Assembly (NCBI GenBank): GCA_964573255.1
Contig: CAZNJB010000010.1
Span: 1 to 64,000 of the forward strand
Source: CAYNUJ01 sp964573255
Lineage (GTDB): Bacteria; Bacteroidota; Ignavibacteria; Ignavibacteriales; Melioribacteraceae
Direction of reading: 5' to 3'
DNA length: 64,000 nucleotides
Shown: positions 8,018 to 18,130 of the stretch, piece by piece
Layout: each line of letters begins with the position of its first letter
Position numbering within the stretch: position 1 is the stretch's first letter
The notes under the pieces: generated by a model
Databases searched by the model: none
Seen by the model: the letters and a program-made list of their open reading frames with translations, nothing else
What the model was told of the DNA's origin: nothing
Position numbers and translations under genes: made by a program

Positions 8018-8914
8018 TCAATAAGTTTTCACTTGGAAGTTTGCCAATCCGCCTCTTAAATTGACGAAAATTTTTTGTGTTGCTTCATCGAAATTTTTTG
8101 TTTCAAAATTGCCGTCACTCTTTTTTATGAATCCCGGTAATTCCTTGGTAATTAGAAAAGTTGAGGAAATTACTCTGCAGCCTGCTTTTTCTGGAATAAA
8201 TAATTGAACAGCCGCAGCTCCCATATCGATAATAATATCCGTTCTATTTAATCGGTCGCCCAATTTAATTTTGGTTTTTGTTGCACCTGTGGCAAGCTTT
8301 ATCTTTTTTACTTTGAAATTCCGCAAATCAAAATCGGATGCTGCTGCACCTAAATTTAATTCCAATTCCCACACCGGGCTTTCATTTAGTTTTAATGATA
8401 ATTTATTATGCGGTTTGTCGTTGAATATATCAATTTCATCTTCCAAATCGAAAGTTACTTCAACGCTGTTTCCATTATCATCCACTTGAACTTCATATTC
8501 TTTAAAAATACCTGTAGGAACGGCTTCGTATAATTCATCTGTTGAACCGTTGATGGAGAATTCTCCCACTCCGCCGTTAATTGTTAATTTAGCCGATTCA
8601 TATTCTTCGTCGAATAATGAGGAGATATCCGAATCGAATGTATTAAACTCGTCTTCCCAACTATCGTCATCGTTGAATATACCGTAACTAAAAGAAAAAA
8701 GAATAGATGCAATAATAATTCCCATGATAATACTGAGAAACGGGCGCAATTTGGTATCTTTCACAATTACTAAAAGACCGCCGATAATAAATAATACAGG
8801 CCAAAGATCTCTAACCATTTCAAAATTAATAACTAACCAATCATATTTTGTCGATAGAGAAAGAAAACCGAGGGAAATAAAGAAAAAGCCCCAGAACAGT
8901 TGATTCGTTTTCAT
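8018..8914 (-). CDS. LiaF-like membrane protein
   Basis: This 298-residue protein has three to four hydrophobic helices in residues 5-80 (LFWGFFFISLGFLSL; LWPVLFIIGGLLVIV; FLSIIMGIIIASILFSF), like the DUF5668/LiaF membrane domain. An acidic linker follows, then from about residue 105 a beta-rich domain with repeated LxLGAAxSDFDL and DIIIDMGAAAVQLFIP strands, typical of LiaF and the 'toastrack' DUF4097 fold. LiaF-type proteins modulate envelope-stress signalling. It follows the PspC-like gene by four bases, which supports an envelope-stress role. Confidence 0.7.
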   Translation of the reverse strand: MKTNQLFWGFFFISLGFLSLSTKYDWLVINFEMVRDLWPVLFIIGGLLVIVKDTKLRPFLSIIMGIIIASILFSFSYGIFNDDDSWEDEFNTFDSDISSLFDEEYESAKLTINGGVGEFSINGSTDELYEAVPTGIFKEYEVQVDDNGNSVEVTFDLEDEIDIFNDKPHNKLSLKLNESPVWELELNLGAAASDFDLRNFKVKKIKLATGATKTKIKLGDRLNRTDIIIDMGAAAVQLFIPEKAGCRVISSTFLITKELPGFIKKSDGNFETKNFDEATQKIFVNLRGGLANFQVKTY

Positions 8915-8918
8915 TTTG

Positions 8919-9359
8919 TCACCTTCTGAATGAATTTACTAATAGAATAATCCCAAGCAGTAGTAAACCGAAAGGAAGAATATCTCGAATGTGAAAGAAA
9001 TAAAAAAATCTATGCGATAAAAATAATAATCCTAATATTATTAAAAATATTCCTGCAACCATTCTTCCGCTGTCGCTTGAATGCGGAATTGGATTCTGAC
9101 TTGGTGCTGTATTTTCCGGAGAACCGCTACTATTCTCTGTATCGGTTTGATCTGCAGTATTAAATCCGGGGAAAACAAGAGGTTCGTCAGGAATAATGAT
9201 CCAAAGAATTATATAGGCTATTACGCCAAAACCGTGAAATAATCCACTTAATACAAAAATAATTCTTATTAATACAGGATCAATATCAAAATAAATACCC
9301 AAGCCGCCGCATACCCCTCCAAGCACTTTGTCACGTCTGCTTCTGAATACTTTTTTCAT
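8919..9359 (-). CDS. PspC-domain membrane protein
   Basis: Residues 1-60 are a PspC domain: FRSRRDKVLGGVCGGLGIYF, then a hydrophobic helix, and IIPDEP. A polar linker (residues 60-100) is followed by two hydrophobic segments (about 103-145). PspC domains sense and transmit membrane stress; in several lineages they pair with LiaF-like proteins, as here. The sequence GGAGG precedes the ATG. This gene is first in a two-gene minus-strand operon, divergent from nadE. Confidence 0.8.
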   Translation of the reverse strand: MKKVFRSRRDKVLGGVCGGLGIYFDIDPVLIRIIFVLSGLFHGFGVIAYIILWIIIPDEPLVFPGFNTADQTDTENSSGSPENTAPSQNPIPHSSDSGRMVAGIFLIILGLLFLSHRFFYFFHIRDILPFGLLLLGIILLVNSFRR

Positions 9360-9462
9360 GTCAATATCCTCCGTTAATCTGATATAATAGACGAAACTAT
9401 TTTAAAATTGTTCGATAGTGATGTCGGGTAATTAACTAACTGCGAATAATTTTAGAATTTTA

Positions 9463-9493
9463 TTTGCTAAGAATTATAATTTCGATATTTTTG
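9463..9493 (+). promoter_or_regulatory. promoter of nadE-dsbD
   Basis: TTTG (9463-9466), 19 bases, then TATTTTTG (9486-9493): an exact fit to the Bacteroidota vegetative promoter TTTG-N19-TAnnTTTG. The ATG of nadE lies 35 bases downstream. Confidence 0.6.
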
Positions 9494-9528
9494 ACGACTT
9501 AAAAAAATATAATTGTTTCATACATTAA

Positions 9529-11172
9529 ATGAAAATTGCACTTTGCCAAATAAATCCCACTATTGGGGATGTTGAAGGCAATAGAAATAAAATACTAGAT
9601 GGTTACCATCGCTCTGTAGAAGAAGGGGCAGAATTAGTAATCTTTCCAGAACTAGCTCTATGCGGATACCCACCTCTGGATTTAATTGAAAAGAAAGAAT
9701 TCAGGTTAACTCTTTCAAAAATGAGTGAAGAGATAGCCAGTCATACCGGTGAAGTGGGTCTCTTGTTTGGTTCTATTACGGAAGAATATGACTCGGTTGG
9801 AACCGGTATCTATAATTCTGCGCTCCTCTGCTATGATGGGAAAATTCAGTTCATCCAAAAGAAGACATTATTGCCAAACTATGATGTTTTCGATGAAGTA
9901 CGTTATTTTGAGCCGGCTAAAGAAGTGTATATTCATGAATTTAAGGGGGAAAGATTAGGCATATCAATTTGCGAAGATATTTGGAACGATGATGACTATT
10001 GGAAAAAACGCAGGTATCATACTGACCCGGTTCGTAAATTGATTGATAAAGGTGCTACTCTTCTCTTGAATATTTCAGCAAGTCCTTATGCTTTCGGAAG
10101 AAGAGTTGAACGCTATGATATGCTTTCCACACTTACAAAGAACGACAAATTACCTTTAGCCTATGTATGCTGTGTGGGCGCTCAAACAGATTTGATTTTT
10201 GATGGCGCGAGTATGTGTTTCGATTCGGATGGGAACTTGGTTCGGCTCGGTAAAAAGTATGAAGAGGACTTCTTTATTTTTGATACTAATATTAAATATA
10301 GTCCCGTTAATGAAATTGAAGGCAGTTTTGAGGAAGAGGTTTTATCCGGTTTAATTTTAGGGTTGAGGGATTACGCCCAGAAAACTGGATTCAAAAAGGC
10401 TTTGGTCGGACTTAGCGGCGGAATTGATTCGGCGTTAGTTACTTATATAGCAGTTCAAGCATTCGGTAAAGAAAACGTTCACGTTGTGCTTATGCCTTCT
10501 CAATATTCAAGTAAAGGCAGTATTGACGATTCATTAAAGTTGGTGGAAAATTTAGGGATATCTCACAACATTATTCCTATCCAACCGGTTTTTGATGAAA
10601 TTCTAAAGCAGTTAAAACCTCTATTTGATAACCTTCCTCCAAATGTTGCCGAGGAAAATATTCAATCGCGTATTCGCGGATTATATTTGATGGCTATTTC
10701 GAATAAATTCAATTACCTGCTCTGTTCTACGGGTAATAAATCGGAAATGGCTTGCGGTTACGCAACTCTTTATGGCGATATGAACGGGGCCTTGAGCGTA
10801 ATTGCTGATGTTTATAAAACGCAGGTTTACAAATTAGCAAAATATATTAACAGGGATAGGGAAATAATTCCTAATGAGATTATTGTGAAAGCCCCTTCGG
10901 CTGAATTGAGACCAAATCAAACCGATCAAGATACTCTTCCGCCGTATGAATTTTTAGATAAGATTCTTATGCTCTATCTTGAAGAGTATAAAGAATTTAA
11001 TGAAATAGTTGAAGAATTGGGTGAACCTGATACTGTAAGAAGAATTTTAAGAATGGTTGACGCAAACGAATTTAAACGTAAACAAGCAGCGCCTGTATTG
11101 CGAGTTTCGAGAAAAGCTTTTGGTTACGGAAGAAGATATCCAATAGTCCAGAAATGGCGGAGAATTTATTGA
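9529..11172 (+). CDS. nadE: glutamine-dependent NAD+ synthase
   Basis: NadE makes NAD+ from nicotinic acid adenine dinucleotide, using glutamine and ATP. Two domains are visible. Residues 1-260 are a nitrilase-type glutaminase with Glu41 (FPELALCGYPP), a Lys at about 111-112 (FIQKKTLLPNYDVFDE) and Cys148 (GISICEDIW). Residues 270-547 are the synthetase with the pyrophosphate loop SGGIDS at 296-301 and STGNKSEMACGYATLYGD. The 547-residue length is normal for the two-domain bacterial form. dsbD follows after seven bases and is likely co-transcribed. Confidence 0.95.
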   Translation: MKIALCQINPTIGDVEGNRNKILDGYHRSVEEGAELVIFPELALCGYPPLDLIEKKEFRLTLSKMSEEIASHTGEVGLLFGSITEEYDSVGTGIYNSALLCYDGKIQFIQKKTLLPNYDVFDEVRYFEPAKEVYIHEFKGERLGISICEDIWNDDDYWKKRRYHTDPVRKLIDKGATLLLNISASPYAFGRRVERYDMLSTLTKNDKLPLAYVCCVGAQTDLIFDGASMCFDSDGNLVRLGKKYEEDFFIFDTNIKYSPVNEIEGSFEEEVLSGLILGLRDYAQKTGFKKALVGLSGGIDSALVTYIAVQAFGKENVHVVLMPSQYSSKGSIDDSLKLVENLGISHNIIPIQPVFDEILKQLKPLFDNLPPNVAEENIQSRIRGLYLMAISNKFNYLLCSTGNKSEMACGYATLYGDMNGALSVIADVYKTQVYKLAKYINRDREIIPNEIIVKAPSAELRPNQTDQDTLPPYEFLDKILMLYLEEYKEFNEIVEELGEPDTVRRILRMVDANEFKRKQAAPVLRVSRKAFGYGRRYPIVQKWRRIY

Positions 11173-11179
11173 GGTAATT

Positions 11180-12937
11180 ATGAAAATTAAATCATTGATA
11201 GTGTTAAGCTTTTTGCTATTTGCTTCTTCGGTGTTTGCGCAATTTGGTGGACCGAAGGATTTAATAACTACAGAATCTTATTTATCTTTCAGTGCCGTTT
11301 ATCCTTCAAGTCAAGTTAAAGTTGCTGTTAAAGTAAAGGTTAAAGAAGGTTGGCACATCAATTCCAATAAACCTAATGAAGATTATCTAATCGCATCTGA
11401 ACTTTCAATAGAAAAACCTTTTGTTCTCAGTAAAGTGGTTTATCCTCAATCGGAAGAGTTGAATTTCGATTTTTCCGATGTGCCCGTTTCTGTTTTCGAA
11501 GGGGATATTATTATTGGAGGTATTATTGAAGTACCTGATACGATCAAAACGGGAGATTATAATATAGTATTAAAATTATCGTATCAAGCTTGTAATAATT
11601 CATCCTGTTTACCTCCAAACGAAGTTTATGATACACTAAAACTGTCAATAGTAGATAATTCTCAACAAATAAAAGAAATTAACAGTGAAGTTTTCTCTTC
11701 ATTGCAATTAGATTATAGCCAGCAGAAATTAGACGGTAACGGTGCAATAGCCGATACACTCGAAAGCAACGGATTATTGTTCGGTCTGATCTTCGTATTT
11801 TTAGGCGGATTAGCACTTAACCTTACACCCTGTGTTTATCCTCTTATCCCAATTACAATTGGTTATTTTGGCGGACAGAGCGAAGGGAGTACGAAGAGGC
11901 TGTTTATGCTGGGTGTATTATATGTTCTCGGCATGGCATTAACTTACTCGATTGTTGGTGTTGTTACATCCCTTACCGGAGCCGTGTTCGGCACATTGCT
12001 GCAGAACCCAATTGTAATTTTGTTAATTGTATTGATATTCATTGCTTTATCATTGAGTCAATTTGGCGTCTATGAATTTAAATTACCCGATTCCTGGGTG
12101 ATGAAAGCCGGTGGTGCTAAAACGGGTGCATTCGGTGCTTTCTTTATGGGGCTCACAATGGGAATTGTTGCTGCACCCTGTATCGGACCTTTTGTTATCG
12201 GTTTAATTACATACGTAGCCGCTAAAGGCGATCCGCTTTACGGTTTCTTAATGTTTTTCTTCCTTGCTGTTGGTTTGGGAACCCCATATTTATTCCTCGC
12301 AATTTTTTCAGGTAAGATTAAGAGTCTTCCTAAAGCCGGCGATTGGATGGAAGGAGTTAAACATATATTTGGGTGGCTTTTACTTGCTGCAGCAATTTAC
12401 TTTTTACAGCCGCTTCTGTCTAAATCAATAAATGTTTATCTATTACCCTCATTCGGTATTATTGCAGCACTCTATTTATTGTTTATAGATAAAATGGCAA
12501 ACCACATAAAGGCGTTCTATATATTTAAGGTTGTCTTGTCGGTAGCCGTTTTAGCTCTTTCCATTTGGATGCTAATACCGGAAGAACAGTTGGAGCCTGA
12601 TTGGGAAAAGTTCACAGTAGAAAAATATGAGGCTTCTCTAAACAGCGGGCATAAAATAATAATGGATTTTTATGCCGACTGGTGTATCCCTTGTAAAGAA
12701 TTGGACAAATTTACTTTTAGTGATCCCCGGGTTATTGAAAAATTAAAAGATTTTGATGCATATAAAATTGACATGACTAAAACTATGTCTGAAGAAACGG
12801 AGAAGATCCGGAAAAAATTCAATATTTTGGGAATGCCAACGATAATATTATATAATTCTTCCGGGGAAGAAGTGGAAAGACTTACAGGTTTTGTTAATGC
12901 AGATGAATTTTTGGAGTTGATAAAGAGCACAGAGTGA
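11180..12937 (+). CDS. dsbD: thiol:disulfide interchange protein DsbD
   Basis: DsbD moves electrons from cytoplasmic thioredoxin across the inner membrane to periplasmic thiol proteins. The 585 residues comprise a signal peptide (1-20), a periplasmic alpha domain with the cysteine pair in YQACNNSSCLPP, a multi-helix CcdA-like membrane domain with the paired cysteines LTPCVYPLIP and AAPCIGPFVIG, and a C-terminal thioredoxin domain with WCIPCK (C502, C505). All three redox pairs are present, so it should be active. It sits seven bases after nadE. Likely uses are cytochrome c maturation or disulfide repair of exported proteins. Confidence 0.92.
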   Translation: MKIKSLIVLSFLLFASSVFAQFGGPKDLITTESYLSFSAVYPSSQVKVAVKVKVKEGWHINSNKPNEDYLIASELSIEKPFVLSKVVYPQSEELNFDFSDVPVSVFEGDIIIGGIIEVPDTIKTGDYNIVLKLSYQACNNSSCLPPNEVYDTLKLSIVDNSQQIKEINSEVFSSLQLDYSQQKLDGNGAIADTLESNGLLFGLIFVFLGGLALNLTPCVYPLIPITIGYFGGQSEGSTKRLFMLGVLYVLGMALTYSIVGVVTSLTGAVFGTLLQNPIVILLIVLIFIALSLSQFGVYEFKLPDSWVMKAGGAKTGAFGAFFMGLTMGIVAAPCIGPFVIGLITYVAAKGDPLYGFLMFFFLAVGLGTPYLFLAIFSGKIKSLPKAGDWMEGVKHIFGWLLLAAAIYFLQPLLSKSINVYLLPSFGIIAALYLLFIDKMANHIKAFYIFKVVLSVAVLALSIWMLIPEEQLEPDWEKFTVEKYEASLNSGHKIIMDFYADWCIPCKELDKFTFSDPRVIEKLKDFDAYKIDMTKTMSEETEKIRKKFNILGMPTIILYNSSGEEVERLTGFVNADEFLELIKSTE

Positions 12938-13043
12938 TTTTAGACCATAAAATATATTGCTAAATTCTGTTAGCTTATATAAGTTTAACTAATATAATAA
13001 AAAAATAATTGTACAATAAAATAATAGGTAGTGAGAGTATAAA

Positions 13044-14894
13044 ATGGCAAAGGAAAAGGAAGTACAGGAACTAACCGAGGTAACGGTTAGGTTCGCTGGT
13101 GATTCCGGTGATGGAATGCAATTGACCGGGACACAATTTAGTGATACCACCGCATTATTTGGTAATGATTTGGCTACTTTACCCGATTATCCGGCAGAAA
13201 TTCGCGCTCCCGCCGGAACCATTTATGGTGTGAGTGGTTTCCAATTGCATTTTGGTTCATCGGATGTATTTACGCCCGGAGACAGAGCAGATGTATTGGT
13301 TGCTATGAATCCTGCTGCGTTGAAGAAGAATTTACCTGAGGTAAAACCTGATGCGTTAATTATTCTTAATGAAGATACATTTGAACCGAAAAATTTAAAA
13401 ATGGCCGGGTTCGAAAACGATCCGAGGAATGATAATACTTTAGATGGTCATAAAGTTATTAGTGTTCCGATAACATCGTTAACTATTAATGCCCTTAAAG
13501 ATTCCGGTTTATCCCCCAAAGAAGTTCAGAGAAGTAAAAATCTTTTTGCTCTCGGAATGATGTATTGGTTATATAATAGACCCTTGGACTCAACCATTCA
13601 ATGGCTGGAAAGGAAATTTGCAAAGAGACCGGAATTAATTGAAGCTAATAAAAAGGCTCTTAAAGCTGGTTATTATTTTGGCGAAACAACTGAATTATTT
13701 ACAGCAAGATATCAAGTTAAAGCCGCAAAACTTAAACCCGGAACTTACAGAAATATTTCCGGTAACGAAGCTACTGGTTTAGGATTTATTGCTGCATCGC
13801 AGTTAAGTGGATTACCCTTATTCTTAGGATCTTATCCTATTACACCTGCTTCCGACATACTTCATTTCTTGAGTAAATATAAAGATTTCGGTGTTAAAAC
13901 ATTTCAAGCAGAAGATGAAATTGCCGGCATATCTTCCGCAATTGGTGCGGCTTACGGCGGTTCTTTGGCAATAACAACCACTAGCGGTCCGGGGTTGGCT
14001 CTTAAAACCGAAGCAGTTGGTTTGGCTGTGATGACTGAATTACCGCTTGTTATTGTTAACGTTCAGAGAGGTGGTCCTTCTACAGGTCTTCCTACTAAAA
14101 CCGAGCAAGCTGATTTATTGCAAGCTATCTATGGTCGTCACGGAGAATCTCCTCTGGTTGTTCTTGCTGCTTCAACTCCAAGTAATTGTTTCCATATGGC
14201 GATAGAAGCTTCTAGAATTGCAGTTAAATTTATGACTCCGGTTATTTTGTTAACCGACGGTTATATAGCAAACGGTTCGGAACCGTGGAGAATTCCGCGT
14301 GAATCTGAATTGCCAAAAATAGAAGTTGAATTTAGAACTGATCCGGAAGGATTCCAGCCGTATTTAAGAAACGATTATTTAGCTCGTCCTTGGGTTAAAC
14401 CCGGTACTCCAGGCTTAGAGCACAGAATAGGTGGATTGGAGAAACAAGATATTACAGGAAATGTTTCTTATGATCCGGATAACCACAATCATATGGTTCA
14501 TCTTAGAGAAGAAAAAGTACAAAGAGTTGCCGACGATATTCCTGAACTTGAAGTTGAAGGAGATGAAAGCGGCAAATTACTCATTCTCGGATGGGGTGGT
14601 ACCTACGGTTCGATAAAAGAAGCCGTTGTTAAAGCCAGAATGGAAGGATACAATGTTTCTCAGGCACATTTGCATTATTTGAATCCTTTCCCGAAAAATC
14701 TTGGCGAAGTATTATCCAGATTCGAAAAAGTTATGGTGCCCGAAATAAACCTCGGACAATTAGCTAAATTGATAAGAAGTAAATATCTTATTGATGTTAT
14801 TCAATTTAATGTTGTTCGCGGGTTACCCCTCAAGTCGTACGATATTAAAAATAAAATAATTGAATTACTCGGAGGCGGAAATGGCTCAAAATAA
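13044..14894 (+). CDS. korA: 2-oxoacid:ferredoxin oxidoreductase, fused gamma-alpha subunit
   Basis: With KorB this enzyme reversibly decarboxylates a 2-oxoacid (probably 2-oxoglutarate) to the acyl-CoA and reduces ferredoxin. Residues 10-195 are the gamma-type domain (VRFAGDSGDGMQLTG; YPAEIRAPAGTIYGVSGFQL). Residues 235-616 are the alpha domain (GSYPITPASDILHFL; FQAEDEIAGISSAIGAAYGG; TTSGPGLALKTEAVGLAV). The 616 residues match the fused KorA type. In this lineage the enzyme can serve the oxidative or the reductive TCA cycle. It overlaps korB by 14 bases. Confidence 0.9.
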   Translation: MAKEKEVQELTEVTVRFAGDSGDGMQLTGTQFSDTTALFGNDLATLPDYPAEIRAPAGTIYGVSGFQLHFGSSDVFTPGDRADVLVAMNPAALKKNLPEVKPDALIILNEDTFEPKNLKMAGFENDPRNDNTLDGHKVISVPITSLTINALKDSGLSPKEVQRSKNLFALGMMYWLYNRPLDSTIQWLERKFAKRPELIEANKKALKAGYYFGETTELFTARYQVKAAKLKPGTYRNISGNEATGLGFIAASQLSGLPLFLGSYPITPASDILHFLSKYKDFGVKTFQAEDEIAGISSAIGAAYGGSLAITTTSGPGLALKTEAVGLAVMTELPLVIVNVQRGGPSTGLPTKTEQADLLQAIYGRHGESPLVVLAASTPSNCFHMAIEASRIAVKFMTPVILLTDGYIANGSEPWRIPRESELPKIEVEFRTDPEGFQPYLRNDYLARPWVKPGTPGLEHRIGGLEKQDITGNVSYDPDNHNHMVHLREEKVQRVADDIPELEVEGDESGKLLILGWGGTYGSIKEAVVKARMEGYNVSQAHLHYLNPFPKNLGEVLSRFEKVMVPEINLGQLAKLIRSKYLIDVIQFNVVRGLPLKSYDIKNKIIELLGGGNGSK

Positions 14895-15918
14895 TATAGA
14901 TGTAAAAGAAATAAAGTATAAAGCAAAGGATTTTGCATCGGATCAAGATGTAAGATGGTGCCCCGGTTGTGGTGATTATTCTATTTTGGCGCAAGTTCAA
15001 AGATCTTTCCCTGAAATTGGTGTTAAGAAAGAAAACATTGCTTGGATTTCCGGTATTGGTTGTTCCAGTCGTTTCCCTTATTATATGGGAACATACGGAT
15101 TTCATACAATTCATGGTAGAGCTCCTGCAATTGCAACAGGATTGAAAGTAGCTCATCCGGAATTATCCGTTTGGGTAGCTACCGGTGATGGTGACTTACT
15201 ATCAATCGGCGGTAATCATTTTATTCATGCTTGCCGTAAAAATGTTGATTTGAATTTGATCTTATTTAATAATAGAATTTACGGTTTAACTAAAGGTCAA
15301 TACTCTCCAACTTCAGAAAAGGGGAAAGTAACTAAAAGTTCTCCATTCGGAAGTGTGGACTATCCTTTTAATCCGATCTCTATGGCTTTGGGAGCTGAAG
15401 CTACTTTTGTCGCTCGCTCCATCGATAGAGAACCGAAGCATTTACAGCAGATGATTAAAGCAGCTGCTGCACATAAGGGTATTTCTTTTCTCGAAGTATT
15501 CCAGAATTGCAATATATTTAATGACGGCGCTTATAGTCCTTTAACTGAAAAGGATGTTAAGGAAGACAATGTTGTAGTTCTCGAACACGGTAAACCCCTT
15601 ATCTTCGGTAAGAATAAGGATAAAGCTGTTGTGCTCGATAATTTTACACCTCGCGTTGTTGATTTAAACGATGAAGATGTAAAAGAAGAGGATCTCTGGA
15701 TTCATGATATTTATGATGAAAATCCTATAAGAGCATTTATTCTTGCACACTTGAATGATCATCCGGGATTACCAACTCCTATTGGTATTTTCAGATGTGT
15801 ACAAAAACCCAGTTACGATGAAGAAGTTGAGAGGCAAATTCAAGAGGTTCAAGAAAAGAAAGGCAAAGGAGATCTTGAAAGACTTTTATTCTCGGGAAAT
15901 ACTTGGGAAGTAAAATAG
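14881..15918 (+). CDS. korB: 2-oxoacid:ferredoxin oxidoreductase, beta subunit
   Basis: The beta subunit binds thiamine diphosphate and one [4Fe-4S] cluster. Visible are WCPGCGDYS (Cys27, Cys30), GIGCSSR (Cys61) and FQNCNIF (Cys210) as the four cluster ligands, and GDGD (102-105) followed by NNRIYGLTKGQYSPT for the ThDP/Mg site. I chose the ATG at 14881 because GGAGGCGG lies directly upstream of it; a frame-open TTG at 14860 has no ribosome site. The product is 345 residues. The substrate is assigned as 2-oxoglutarate from the KorA type; pyruvate or a branched-chain oxoacid remain possible. Confidence 0.9.
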   Translation: MAQNNIDVKEIKYKAKDFASDQDVRWCPGCGDYSILAQVQRSFPEIGVKKENIAWISGIGCSSRFPYYMGTYGFHTIHGRAPAIATGLKVAHPELSVWVATGDGDLLSIGGNHFIHACRKNVDLNLILFNNRIYGLTKGQYSPTSEKGKVTKSSPFGSVDYPFNPISMALGAEATFVARSIDREPKHLQQMIKAAAAHKGISFLEVFQNCNIFNDGAYSPLTEKDVKEDNVVVLEHGKPLIFGKNKDKAVVLDNFTPRVVDLNDEDVKEEDLWIHDIYDENPIRAFILAHLNDHPGLPTPIGIFRCVQKPSYDEEVERQIQEVQEKKGKGDLERLLFSGNTWEVK

Positions 15919-15924
15919 ATTATC

Positions 15925-15954
15925 GGAGGCAGAAATTTTCTGCCTCCTTTTCCT
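15925..15954 (+). terminator. terminator of korAB
   Basis: GGAGGCAGAAA (15925-15935) pairs with TTTCTGCCTCC (15937-15947), followed by TTTTCCTTTT. It begins seven bases after the korB stop. Confidence 0.85.
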
Positions 15955-16038
15955 TTTAATTTCTTTTTTTAAAATCCGTTAAATTTATTTCAATTTTAAT
16001 CTCAAAATACTATTTTAATAGGCTCAAAATATTGAAAT

Positions 16039-18120
16039 ATGTTCATGCGAAAACAAGTCATTATTATTTATACCGTCTTATTAATTTCTTCTCTCATATC
16101 GGCTCAGAGTTTCCAAAAGTCTATTCCCAAAATAAGTGACGATGATAATTCGAAATATACAAACGTAGGGAATATTGGATTAACGGTTACTAATTTCGGT
16201 GTATACGGACATGCTTTCAGGTTATGGCCCGAGCAGCCTAATTGTGAATTCCCGATTGGTAGCAGTATTGAACACATTTATGATGGTGGATTATGGATTG
16301 GTGGTTACAAAGCTGATAACGCTGTCGGAGATAATAAAGTAGGTCCTTTTGTTACTACGGCAACAACTGACCCAGTAATTGGTGAAAGTGGAGTTGAGTT
16401 TACCAATAAAAAAGGGGAGTTTATAGTTGAAAAAAGTTCTCTTTTGGAATCTACGTTTTATCGTCCCGATGCAGTCTCACATCAAGATTTTATTATGGAT
16501 TATGCAGACACCTCAATAAAAACCCTAAATGGTGAAATCATTGAAGGACACAAACCCCTTGGTATTGCTGTTCATCAAGAAAGCTATGCTTGGAATTATC
16601 CTTTTGCAGATTTCTTCGTAATAATGAATTATTGGATAAAGAATGTTAGTGACAAATACCTTGATAGTGTTTATGTAGGCTTGTGGACTGATGCCGTAGT
16701 AAGAAACACGACAATTACTTCTCCTCGAATAGGAACGAATTTTTTCAATAAAGGAGGTAACGGCTTCAATGATTCATTGAAATTAGCGTATGAATTTGAT
16801 GCTACAGGTGATGTTGGATTTACTGATAGTTACATTGGGATACAACTTCTAGGTGCATCACTTCCTTTTGATAGTGTCAATTACACCTGCTGGCAGTATC
16901 GCAATACCACTAACCCAAATTTTTTCCAACCACAGAATGATGTTGATAGATATAAAAAATTGGAAGGCTATTTCGGAGGAACAAACAGATATGGATATGG
17001 GATTAATCCGCAAGCTTTGAAAACGCCTTCTAACCGCTCAACTATGATTTCAGCAGGTCCTTTTCTGAGTTTAGCTCCGGAAGATTCTTTGAATATAGTA
17101 TTTGCTATTGTTGCGGCAAAAAAATATGGTAATGATTTACCTCAATATGATACTGAAGAGCAGAAGAAAAATTTATACAGAAATGCCGGATGGGCAATAC
17201 GAGCTTATAATGGAGAAGATAGAAACGGTAACGGAATATTGGACCCAGGAGAAGATTTGGATGGTGATGGTAAAATCACTAGATATATTCTCCCTGCACC
17301 ACCGAGTTCGCCGAAAACCCGAATTCAGATTGAGAATCAACGAGTTCAATTATATTGGGATAGAAGTTCTGAAAATTCGATTGATCCTATTTCTGGAGTG
17401 AAGGATTTTGAAGGCTATCGAATTTATAGAACAAATGCTGGATTCGATCTTGATGGTTCGGTTAATTTGAATGAAGATCTAATTTTGGTCGCTCAGTTCG
17501 ATAGTATTGGTAATAGTATTGGATATAATACCGGATTTTCTCAAATTGAGTTGGATGAACCGGTTAAATTTGATGATGATACTACCGAATATTGGTATAA
17601 ATTTGATTTTAATGATTTGCTGAATGGGTGGCAGTATGAATTTTCGGTTACTGCATTTGATAAAGGTGATCCGGTAAATAAATTGGAGAGCCTCGAATCG
17701 AGCAAGATTGCAAATTCTCTTCGTATTGTACCAGGTACAAAAGCAGCAAAATCCTCTTCTGGGGTCAAAATTGGTGTATATCCGAATCCTTATTATGGCG
17801 AGGCTTATTGGGATGGTAATTCTGAGCGTTTGAGGAAAATATATTTTTATAATCTCCCGGCTAACTGCCAAATCACCATTTATACACTTGCCGGCGATAT
17901 AGTTGCAAAGCTTGAGCATAATCAAAATTACAACGCTTCTCAGAATAGATGGTTCCAAACTTATTCAAAAGAAGGAAGACAACAATTTGCTGGTGGTGAA
18001 CATGCTTGGGATTTAGTTACTGATCACGATCAGGCGATTGCAACAGGACTTTATCTTTTCAGTGTAAAAGATTACACAACGGGAGAAATTTCCACAGGAA
18101 AATTTTTGATAATAAAATAA
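16039..18120 (+). CDS. T9SS-type exported protein with FN3-like region
   Basis: This 693-residue protein has a signal peptide ending at about SLISAQ (residue 23). It continues as a large beta-rich ectodomain that describes a 'WIGGYKADN' / 'VGLWTDAV' architecture seen in Ignavibacteria exported proteins. An acidic calcium-loop-like stretch, NGNGILDPGEDLDGDGK, is near residue 400, followed by an FN3-like segment. The C terminus carries YPNPYYGEAYWDG and ends FSVKDYTTGEISTGKFLIIK, a type-A T9SS sorting domain variant. ATG codons at 16039 and 16045 are both possible starts. It is first in a seven-gene operon. No enzymatic motif is recognised, so it is probably a surface structural or binding protein. 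Confidence 0.75.
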   Translation: MFMRKQVIIIYTVLLISSLISAQSFQKSIPKISDDDNSKYTNVGNIGLTVTNFGVYGHAFRLWPEQPNCEFPIGSSIEHIYDGGLWIGGYKADNAVGDNKVGPFVTTATTDPVIGESGVEFTNKKGEFIVEKSSLLESTFYRPDAVSHQDFIMDYADTSIKTLNGEIIEGHKPLGIAVHQESYAWNYPFADFFVIMNYWIKNVSDKYLDSVYVGLWTDAVVRNTTITSPRIGTNFFNKGGNGFNDSLKLAYEFDATGDVGFTDSYIGIQLLGASLPFDSVNYTCWQYRNTTNPNFFQPQNDVDRYKKLEGYFGGTNRYGYGINPQALKTPSNRSTMISAGPFLSLAPEDSLNIVFAIVAAKKYGNDLPQYDTEEQKKNLYRNAGWAIRAYNGEDRNGNGILDPGEDLDGDGKITRYILPAPPSSPKTRIQIENQRVQLYWDRSSENSIDPISGVKDFEGYRIYRTNAGFDLDGSVNLNEDLILVAQFDSIGNSIGYNTGFSQIELDEPVKFDDDTTEYWYKFDFNDLLNGWQYEFSVTAFDKGDPVNKLESLESSKIANSLRIVPGTKAAKSSSGVKIGVYPNPYYGEAYWDGNSERLRKIYFYNLPANCQITIYTLAGDIVAKLEHNQNYNASQNRWFQTYSKEGRQQFAGGEHAWDLVTDHDQAIATGLYLFSVKDYTTGEISTGKFLIIK

Positions 18121-18130
18121 GAGGTTCGAA

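Noticed and set aside
14860..14880. KorB start at TTG 14860
   Set aside because: The ATG at 14881 directly follows GGAGGCGG and gives the usual KorB N terminus; the upstream codons are the ribosome site itself.
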